From: an uncultured Clostridium sp.
Lineage (GTDB): Bacteria > Bacillota > Clostridia > Oscillospirales > Acutalibacteraceae
Length of the DNA: 10,893 nt
Direction of reading: 5' to 3'
NCBI GenBank assembly: GCA_934717555.1
Contig: CAKUYY010000040.1
Location: 1 to 10,893, forward strand
The notes below the pieces were generated by a model. It worked only from the letters and a program-made list of their open reading frames with translations. It was not told where the DNA came from and made no database searches. The position numbers and the translations under genes were made by a program. Shown one piece after another: positions 6,825-10,893 of the stretch. Position 1 is the stretch's first letter; each line of letters begins with the position of its first letter.

Positions 6825-7109
6825 CTTTATCCCAGCTTTTTCGATATACTTAAGCTGAAACAAATCAGCGAAAATATCCTAAAATTGAAGCAGCAGAAAA
6901 AACGACTCGAATACACCGCAGAGCGTTCTGAGGTAATGGAATACAAGTCCAAAGAAGTTATGGGACTAATTTCCGCAGAGGACCTCGACCTAAAAGAATA
7001 CTCCGACGCCTTGGTATACCGTATCATTGAAAGAATCACCGTGCTTTCCAAAGAAGAAATCCGCATCCGTTTCATAGGCGGATTTGAGATCACACAGCCA
7101 CTTCAATAA
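6825..7109 (+). pseudogene. Large serine recombinase, C-terminal fragment
   Basis: About 94 codons are open from 6825 after an in-frame TAG. The recognisable part starts near LKQISENILKLKQQKKRLEY, a coiled-coil-like helix. It continues through AERSEVMEYKS and YSDALVYRIIERITVL, and ends SKEEIRIRFIGGFEITQPLQ. The ERITVL...IRIRFIGGFEI ending is typical of the C-terminus of large serine recombinases on ICEs and phages of Clostridia, which are usually 500 aa or more. The resolvase catalytic domain, the recombinase domain and the zinc ribbon are all missing. The stop at 7107-7109 lies inside the 5' arm of hairpin R1. This fragment is the clearest evidence that an integrative element once ended here. 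Confidence 0.82.
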
Positions 7110-7180
7110 GAAGCAAGTACAGAGAAATGCTGGCAGACCATGTGCTGTTGGTGTTTCTCTGTACCTGCTTCTTATTTTTT
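7105..7180 (+). terminator. Long hairpin R1 (terminator-like repeat, copy 1)
   Basis: Arms 7105-7136 and 7145-7176 form a 32-bp stem with one A-C mismatch (7116/7165) and five G-U pairs, an 8-nt loop (ACCATGTG), and then TTATTTTTT. It overlaps the recombinase stop codon. It is homologous to R2 downstream of the catalase. The G-U pattern is stable only in plus-strand RNA, which supports a terminator for rightward transcription. Confidence 0.85.
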
Positions 7181-7251
7181 ATATTGACAATAAATTGAAT
7201 TTTATCCACGAAGATTGGACATACTAATTTTGAGAAAGTGAGGTTATCTTT

Positions 7252-7920
7252 ATGTTTAAACATGAAAAAATGTTTTTCCATCCTGTAGAGGTTGAACACC
7301 CCAATCCACAATATGCAGCCCTTCTCCAAGAGCAACTTGGAGGTGCGAATGGCGAGTTAAAAGCAGCTATGCAATATATGTCGCAGAGTTTTCGTATTAA
7401 AGATCCAGAAATCAAAGATTTGTTTCTGGATATTGCAGCTGAAGAACTGGGACATATGGAAATGGTGGCACAAACAATTAATCTTCTAAATGGGCATGAT
7501 GTAGAAGCGGCCAAAGTGCCAGCAGGCGAAATTGAATCCCATGTACTTTTGGGCTTAAATCCTGGCCTCATTAATGCTTCGGGGTATTCATGGACCGGAG
7601 ATTATGTGACGGTAACTGGCGATCTTTGCGCAGATCTGCTTTCTAATATTGCCTCTGAGCAAAGAGCCAAGGTTGTCTATGAGTACCTATATCGGCAAAT
7701 TGATGATAAGAAGGTAAAAGAAACCATAGATTTTCTGTTAAACCGTGAAGAAGCGCATAACGCCATGTTTAGAGAAGCCTTTAATAAGGTGCAAAGCAGT
7801 GGCTCTAATCGTGACTTTGGGACAACCAAAGCAGCCAGAATGTATTTCAGTATGTCAGAGCCTTCACCGGCCGACAGTCGGTTTACAAATACCAATGTTT
7901 CCCCAGTGTCATTTAACTAA
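7252..7920 (+). CDS. Manganese (non-haem) catalase / CotJC-like ferritin-fold protein
   Basis: A 222-aa ferritin-like four-helix protein of the dimanganese catalase family, which also contains the spore-coat protein CotJC. It disproportionates hydrogen peroxide to water and oxygen. The expected five metal ligands are present in order: E35 in NGELKAAMQY, E65 and H68 in AAEELGHMEM, E136 in IASEQRAK, and H169 in NREEAHNAMF. The C-terminus (FSMSEPSPADSRFTNTN) matches the tail seen in clostridial members. The ATG at 7252 has GTGAGG about 9 nt upstream. The gene is intact and monocistronic, bracketed by hairpins R1 and R2, and sits between mobile-element debris. It could be ICE cargo or an older resident gene. 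Whether it acts as a vegetative catalase or a coat protein cannot be told from the sequence. Confidence 0.93.
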   Translation: MFKHEKMFFHPVEVEHPNPQYAALLQEQLGGANGELKAAMQYMSQSFRIKDPEIKDLFLDIAAEELGHMEMVAQTINLLNGHDVEAAKVPAGEIESHVLLGLNPGLINASGYSWTGDYVTVTGDLCADLLSNIASEQRAKVVYEYLYRQIDDKKVKETIDFLLNREEAHNAMFREAFNKVQSSGSNRDFGTTKAARMYFSMSEPSPADSRFTNTNVSPVSFN

Positions 7921-7971
7921 GAAATCTGCATTTGTTGTGTAAGCAAATTTGAGATTAACTATCCGCTTTGC

Positions 7972-8043
7972 TAAGAAGCAGGTACAGAGAAATGCTGGCA
8001 GACCATACACTGTCAGTATTTCTCTGTACCTGCTTTTCTTATT
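7972..8043 (+). terminator. Long hairpin R2 (terminator-like repeat, copy 2)
   Basis: Arms 7972-8001 and 8010-8041 form a ~30-bp stem with one bulged T and two G-U pairs. The loop is ACCATACA and T-rich sequence follows. It starts 51 nt after the catalase stop and would end that transcript. The 5' arm differs from R1 at only one base, and the 3' arm differs mainly at positions that keep G-U or Watson-Crick pairing. Confidence 0.85.
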
Positions 8044-8066
8044 GGCGCCGAAAAGGCAAGAAAAAA

Positions 8067-8083
8067 CCCCAGTTGAACTGGGG
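8067..8083 (-). repeat. Left-end hairpin of IS200-type element 1, also a minus-strand terminator
   Basis: CCCCAGT/ACTGGGG (8067-8073, 8077-8083) forms a tight hairpin preceded by A6, which reads as a T run on the minus strand. IS200-family elements typically carry such a hairpin at the left end, where it serves transposase recognition and blocks impinging transcription. The exact IS boundary cannot be fixed from this sequence. Confidence 0.6.
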
Positions 8084-8133
8084 ATGAATAAAAAATACTT
8101 ATACAAGAAAAAAGGCCTCCAGTGATAGAATAG

Positions 8134-8580
8134 AAGTGGTTTGGCGACCACACAACTAAAAAATCAATTGTATTCGCACAGAAATATAGAAGACAGGCGA
8201 TCTATGGAAAAATAAAAGCAGATGTAGGAAAAATACTACGGGAATTATGTGAAAAGAAGGGAGTAAAAATTGAGGCGGCGGAATGTTGTAAAGACCATAT
8301 CCATATGTTGGTGAGTATACCGCCACATTTGAGCGTATCGCAGTTTATGGGATATTTAAAAAGTAAAAGCAGCCTGATGATATTTGATCGGCACGCAAAT
8401 CTGAAGTATAAGTATGGAAATCGGCATTTCTGGTGTCGGGGATATTTTGTAGACACAGTAGGGAAATATGAAACAGCGATCAGGGAATATATCGAAAATC
8501 AGCGGAAAGACGATATTATGAATGATCAGTTGAGTCTCAAGGAATACATAGACCCGTTTACAGGTAGTAGGGAAAAATAG
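8134..8580 (+). pseudogene. tnpA: IS200-type Y1 (HUH) transposase TnpA, N-terminally damaged (element 1)
   Basis: The open frame from 8134 carries the core of an IS200/IS605-family TnpA: IVFAQKYRRQAIYGKIKADV, then the HUH motif in CKDHIHMLVSIPP, MGYLKSKSSLMIFDRH, KYKYGNRHFWCRGYF, the tyrosine helix TAIREYIENQ, and the ending LSLKEYIDPFTG. The enzyme cuts and rejoins single-stranded DNA through the tyrosine. The catalytic residues are intact. However, no ATG, GTG or TTG lies in frame upstream of the core, and the usual KW-CKYHIVF segment is reduced to KKSIVF, so the start region seems to have lost a few codons. The first in-frame ATG (8305) is inside the HUH motif. It is therefore probably inactive unless a rare ATT start is used. 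There is no tnpB. Confidence 0.82.
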
Positions 8581-8588
8581 GGCAAATA

Positions 8589-8722
8589 AAAAAGCCCCGA
8601 GTAAGGGGGCTGCCAGTAAAAAAATGTGGTTGTCAAATCCACTCGGTGCCCCCTTTAGGGGGCTACCACAAGAGAAAGGCCCTTATAGGGCCTGTTCAAA
8701 CCACCCGTTCAACGGATGGTTT
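8589..8722 (+). repeat. Right-end hairpin array of IS200-type element 1
   Basis: Four small hairpins follow tnpA: AGCCCC-gagtaa-GGGGGCT (near 8591-8608), GCCCCC-ttta-GGGGGC (8648-8663), AGGCCC-ttata-GGGCCT (8677-8693), and AAACCACCCG/CGGATGGTTT (8698-8722, one mismatch). Subterminal imperfect hairpins are what TnpA of this family recognises. The last one is the likely right-end hairpin, with the IS end shortly after it. The first three share GC-rich arms and could also fold into one larger RNA. Confidence 0.65.
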
Positions 8723-8725
8723 TGA

Positions 8726-8755
8726 TTGCATTTCATATAGACTTGTGCTTATACT
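8726..8755 (+). promoter_or_regulatory. Putative promoter next to the IS right end
   Basis: TTGCAT (8726-8731), an 18-nt spacer and TATACT (8750-8755), pointing right, about 15 nt before an AAAAGGAGGG ribosome-binding-like motif. It starts right at the end of the IS element 1 hairpins. Confidence 0.5.
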
Positions 8756-8769
8756 ATATAGATATTTGA

Positions 8770-8834
8770 AAAGGAGGGCTGTGCATCTAAAAAAGATATT
8801 TTTCTTTTCAAACAAGAGGGTATCTTTTTTATAG
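8770..8834 (+). other. Mini-ORF with terminator hairpin (orphan leader/attenuator)
   Basis: AAGGAGGG (8771-8778) precedes a possible 17-codon ORF from GTG 8781 to TAG 8832-8834, reading MHLKKIFFFSNKRVSFL. Spacing from AGGAGG to GTG is only about 3 nt, so translation is uncertain. Its codons overlap a perfect 10-bp inverted repeat (AAAAAAGATA at 8789-8798, TATCTTTTTT at 8821-8830) that ends in T6. Promoter, ribosome binding site, short peptide and terminator in this order resemble an attenuator leader, but no intact gene follows. Confidence 0.45.
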
Positions 8835-8847
8835 CGTAAACCCAGAC

Positions 8848-8880
8848 CTGCGGTCAGCAATTCGCGACCGCAGTTTTTTT
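8848..8880 (+). terminator. Strong intrinsic terminator
   Basis: A perfect 8-bp stem (CTGCGGTC at 8848-8855, GACCGCAG at 8866-8873) is followed by T7 (8874-8880). It lies directly after the mini-ORF hairpin, making a tandem terminator. Confidence 0.88.
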
Positions 8881-9008
8881 GTATAAAAAAAGCCACTCGC
8901 AGAGGGAATGGTTCAAAAGAAGGCAAATACGAATGATGAAGAAAGAAAAATTGCTTATGTTGTAAAATAAGATTGCGGTTTGTCGACTGCAAGAACAACC
9001 AAAGGAGG

Positions 9009-9498
9009 ATGTTCAGAAGAACGACACGAACAGTTTATTATATACAAGATGGAATTGCAAATATCATATAGTGTTTGCGCCGAAATATAGAAGGAAAGTG
9101 TTCTGCAAAGAAAAAAGCGAAAAGTGGGAGAAATCCTGAGAACACTTTGGGAATGAAAAAAGATAAAAATAGTAGAGGAGGAAGTGTGTCCAGATCACGT
9201 TTAAATGCTGATAGAAATTGGTATCAAGTTTTATGGGATACCTGAAAGGGAAAAGCAGCCTGATGATTTATGAAACGTATCCAGAGTTGAAATACAAATA
9301 TCGAAACCGAGAATTTTGGTGAAGGGATACTATGTTGCTACGGCAGGAAAGAATGCAAAAAAGATACAAGAATATATCCAAAAGCAATTAGAAGAAGATA
9401 AGACAGGAGAAGCAATTGACAGTGGGGAATTTCTAAAAAGCTTGTTTACGAGTAGCAAGAAAAAGACTTTTCGCAAATGTCAGACTATACTAACGTGA
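9009..9498 (+). pseudogene. tnpA: IS200-type TnpA remnant, multiply frameshifted (element 2)
   Basis: Fragments of an IS200-type TnpA lie in order in different frames. RWNCKYHIVFAPKYRRKVF is at about 9049-9105. An ILRTLW-like stretch and EEEVCPDHV follow (to about 9203), and there an in-frame TAA replaces the second His of the HUH motif before MLIEI. FMGYLKGKSSLMIYE and KYKYRNREFW come next (to about 9319), then TGA. KGYYVATAGKNAKKIQEYIQ with the tyrosine helix follows, in the frame ending at 9498. AAAGGAGG (9001-9008) abuts an ATG at 9009 that is out of frame with the core. The protein cannot be made. The sequence is related to, but clearly diverged from, element 1, so it is an older and separate insertion, not a recent duplication. 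Confidence 0.85.
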
Positions 9499-9542
9499 CG
9501 TGACATGTGCTGCTACTATCATAGGCTTTGCCCGCATGTGAA

Positions 9543-9578
9543 ATCTCCCCAGCTTTGCCGGGGGGATATTTATTTTAT
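9543..9578 (+). terminator. Right-end hairpin or terminator of IS element 2
   Basis: ATCTCCCC (9543-9550) and GGGGGGAT (9560-9567) pair over 8 bp with one T-G wobble and a 9-nt loop, followed by ATTTATTTT. It is 45 nt after the tnpA remnant and probably belongs to its right end. From here to 9698 no gene is seen, only AT-rich sequence. Confidence 0.65.
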
Positions 9579-9698
9579 AAAAGGTTTTATCATTTAATAA
9601 GGTCATTTTAGAATAGCGAAAATATTTTGATTTTTATGAGGCCGCGTTATACATATGCTCCACTATAAACATGAGCACAAATAAAAAAGATACTGTCC

Positions 9699-10292
9699 TT
9701 AATCTTCTATTATTTTTGCTCGATACATACCTTTTTTCTTTAAGCATTCCGATATACCATAAGCATCGAATCCTTCAATTGAAATGCGTCTGCATTCACC
9801 AGGTGTCTCCTGTGAAAAGGTATCCCATACTGTAAAGAGATGGTCGGTTTCTGTAAGTCCATAACGTTGTAGGAGGGGAATAAAGCGGCGAGGTGACGGA
9901 GAATACAAACTAACCAATTTATACTTTTGAATAAATATTTCTTCATCGTTGGAATGGGATGCAATTGCAAATTGAGAAATTCCGTCTTCCAATAAAATTT
10001 GTCCATATAAATTTAAGATAGAATCAATTTGATCTCGTGTCTGTCCATCAAGATAGCATACTTCTTGATGTAAAATTCTATCATGCCCGAGTTGCCTTTC
10101 TTCTTGAATAGAGAGGGGGATCTGTAATACAAAAAATAGAGGCTCAGGAATACTCTGGTAGAATTCAGTAATCAAAGGCTTCAATTTTTCAAAGCTAATA
10201 TTTGCCTGAATGGATTGTCCTTCATAAACTTGGAATTGTTCTTGTATCCTTTCTGGAAAGGGTATGGTCACTCCTGGTGCGGTTTGAAACAA
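9699..10292 (-). CDS. Hypothetical protein, 197 aa, family not recognised
   Basis: I do not recognise this protein. The start is TTG at 10290-10292, with GGGAGG 8 nt upstream (10301-10306) and a TATAAT promoter above it. The product is soluble, acidic and without membrane helices or a signal peptide. It begins MFQTAPGVTIPFPERIQEQF. The middle contains FFVLQIPLSIQEERQLGHD and a Tyr-rich YKLVSLYSPSPRRFIPLLQRYGL. It ends FDAYGISECLKKKGMYRAKI. Codon use and AT content look like the surrounding chromosome. The gene follows tRNA-Leu on the same strand, separated by a terminator. The translated protein keeps one frame with balanced composition and has a good ribosome binding site, so it is likely real. 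The function is unknown; a small cytosolic or immunity-type protein is possible, but nothing specific supports that. Confidence 0.72.
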   Translation of the reverse strand: MFQTAPGVTIPFPERIQEQFQVYEGQSIQANISFEKLKPLITEFYQSIPEPLFFVLQIPLSIQEERQLGHDRILHQEVCYLDGQTRDQIDSILNLYGQILLEDGISQFAIASHSNDEEIFIQKYKLVSLYSPSPRRFIPLLQRYGLTETDHLFTVWDTFSQETPGECRRISIEGFDAYGISECLKKKGMYRAKIIED

Positions 10293-10319
10293 TTGCTTTT
10301 CCTCCCTTCGCTTTGCTAA

Positions 10320-10348
10320 ATTATATCATAAAAACAGAAAGAATCCAA
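10320..10348 (-). promoter_or_regulatory. Promoter of the 197-aa gene, overlapping the tRNA-Leu terminator
   Basis: On the minus strand a perfect TATAAT (10320-10325) follows TTGGAT (10343-10348) at 17-nt spacing. The -35 box lies within the downstream arm of the terminator hairpin. It is 28 nt before the TTG start codon. Confidence 0.65.
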
Positions 10349-10373
10349 TTGTTTTTAAACAATTGGATTCTTT
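10331..10373 (-). terminator. Perfect 17-bp terminator hairpin after tRNA-Leu
   Basis: AAAGAATCCAATTGTTT (10338-10354) and AAACAATTGGATTCTTT (10357-10373) are exact reverse complements separated by 2 nt. On the minus strand the stem is followed by CTGTTTTTATG. It begins 9 nt after the tRNA 3' end. Confidence 0.85.
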
Positions 10374-10381
10374 CTATAAAA

Positions 10382-10468
10382 TGGTGCCGGTGGCCGGACT
10401 CGAACCGGCACGGTATCGCTACCGGTGGATTTTGAGTCCACTACGTCTGCCCATTCCATCACACCGGC
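10382..10468 (-). tRNA. tRNA-Leu (anticodon CAA)
   Basis: An 87-nt class II tRNA with an encoded CCA end. The acceptor stem is GCCGGTG/CACCGGC with discriminator A. The anticodon stem GTGGA/TCCAC encloses the loop CTCAAAA, giving anticodon CAA, which reads UUG. The long variable arm (CGGTAGCGATACCG) and the T loop GGTTCGAGTCC are typical of leucine tRNAs. It has its own promoter and terminator. Confidence 0.97.
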
Positions 10469-10516
10469 ATTTCTATGCCATTGCTGACGAATCGATCTGA
10501 ACGAATCGACTTATTT

Positions 10517-10545
10517 ATTATATCTTACGGAATCAGAAAAATCAA
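10517..10545 (-). promoter_or_regulatory. Promoter of tRNA-Leu
   Basis: On the minus strand TTGATT (10540-10545) is followed, after 17 nt, by a perfect TATAAT (10517-10522). About 48 nt separate it from the mature tRNA 5' end. Between them is a 9-bp direct repeat ACGAATCGA (10487-10495 and 10501-10509). Confidence 0.83.
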
Positions 10546-10648
10546 GTTTTTTTTCTAATTAATTTTATATTTTCTTATTTTTGTGTTTTTATTATCCTGA
10601 AAAGAAGGGAAGACGTCTTTTTCTTCAGATATCTAGTATTGTTATCTC

Positions 10649-10677
10649 TTGTTATCTAGAATGGACTTTTGTATAAT
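10649..10677 (+). promoter_or_regulatory. Promoter of the partial sigma-factor gene
   Basis: TTGTTA (10649-10654), a 17-nt spacer and a perfect TATAAT (10672-10677), about 90 nt before the start codon. A short direct repeat GTTATCT (10641-10647 and 10651-10657), with starts 10 bp apart, overlaps the -35 box and could be a regulator site. Confidence 0.65.
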
Positions 10678-10768
10678 AAATTTACAGAATTTTACTTTCA
10701 GAAATTTTTATCTGCCATGCAATAAAAAACCTTTCTCGTGCATTACTTGGATGACAGGAGCAAACGAT

Positions 10769-10893
10769 ATGATACTGATTTTACAATCAATGGCCGCACA
10801 GGCTCGTTTGACGCAGGAACCAGATATTCTAGACAAACTGCTGAAAAGAGTAGCGGTAAAGGACCAGGAGGCATTGAGTGACCTGTACAGCAG
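10769..10893 (+). CDS. Probable ECF-type sigma factor, N-terminal fragment cut by window edge
   Basis: Only 41 codons are visible. The start MILILQSMAAQARLTQ is followed by DILDKLLKRVAVKDQEALSDLYSS. The pattern LLKRVAxxDQEALSDLY is the common opening of region 2 in sigma-70-family ECF factors, where the helix before the -10 recognition helices is preceded by a 'D..A...LY' motif. Such factors direct RNA polymerase to stress or envelope promoters, usually with an anti-sigma partner downstream, which is outside this window. The ATG at 10769 has AGGAG about 9 nt upstream (10756-10760). A second in-frame ATG lies at 10790 but lacks a ribosome binding site. A short match like this could also occur by chance in another helical protein. 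Confidence 0.65.
   Translation, partial: MILILQSMAAQARLTQEPDILDKLLKRVAVKDQEALSDLYS

Noticed and set aside
8084..8125. ATG-initiated 13-codon ORF (MNKKYLYKKKGLQ) before tnpA element 1 as a start for tnpA
   Set aside because: It is in another frame from the TnpA core and ends at TGA, with no ribosome binding site.
8589..8722. Possible CRISPR or integron attC array
   Set aside because: The hairpins are not equal direct repeats with unique spacers, and no cas or integrase gene is present. They fit IS200-type ends better.
10202..10435. Open frame ending ...CRWPDSNRHGIATGGF on the plus strand
   Set aside because: Its end is the reverse complement of tRNA-Leu(CAA), a familiar false protein. The rest is antisense to the 197-aa gene's start and the terminator.
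10487..10509. 9-bp direct repeat ACGAATCGA upstream of tRNA-Leu as an att site
   Set aside because: It is too short, lies between the promoter and the tRNA 5' end, and no element is bounded by it. More likely chance.

Overview
The window looks like chromosomal DNA of a low-to-moderate GC Firmicute of class Clostridia, probably a gut Lachnospiraceae or Oscillospiraceae relative. The evidence is the rny-ymdB gene pair, a T-box-controlled thrS, AGGAGG-type ribosome binding sites, SigA-type promoters, a DUF4358 protein, tRNA genes with encoded CCA, and ICE and IS200 debris typical of that group. The family is an inference; no 16S or other species marker is present.

Layout. (1) 1-2617, minus strand: a strong promoter, a leader of about 350 nt with a possible attenuator, rny (RNase Y), an intrinsic terminator, then ymdB (phosphodiesterase, cut by the left edge). 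(2) 2755-5062, plus strand: a divergent SigA promoter, a complete threonine T-box leader (specifier ACC), thrS and its terminator. (3) 5092-5917, plus strand: an AT-rich palindrome, a DUF4358 membrane-anchored protein, and tRNA-Gly(CCC) with its own promoter and terminator. (4) 5918-7109: a collapsed mobile element, keeping a structured leader, the first third of a ParM-like actin gene, the tail of another gene and the C-terminus of a large serine recombinase. (5) 7105-8041: a manganese catalase gene between two homologous 70-nt hairpins. (6) 8042-9575: two damaged IS200-type tnpA genes, their end hairpins, and between them an orphan promoter, mini-ORF and terminator cassette. (7) 9699-10545, minus strand: tRNA-Leu(CAA), a perfect 17-bp terminator hairpin and an unrecognised 197-aa gene. 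(8) 10649-10893, plus strand: a promoter and the start of a probable ECF sigma factor gene.

How it works together. The left half is housekeeping: mRNA decay (RNase Y and its partner YmdB) and threonyl-tRNA charging sensed by uncharged tRNA-Thr. The middle is an accessory island downstream of a tRNA-Gly gene, where an integrative element appears to have been deleted internally and IS200 copies have decayed. The catalase is intact and may be retained cargo or an older resident. No complete undescribed system was found. The points most worth a second look are the paired catalase hairpins with wobble-preserving differences, the attenuator-like rny leader, and the orphan attenuator cassette at 8726-8880.
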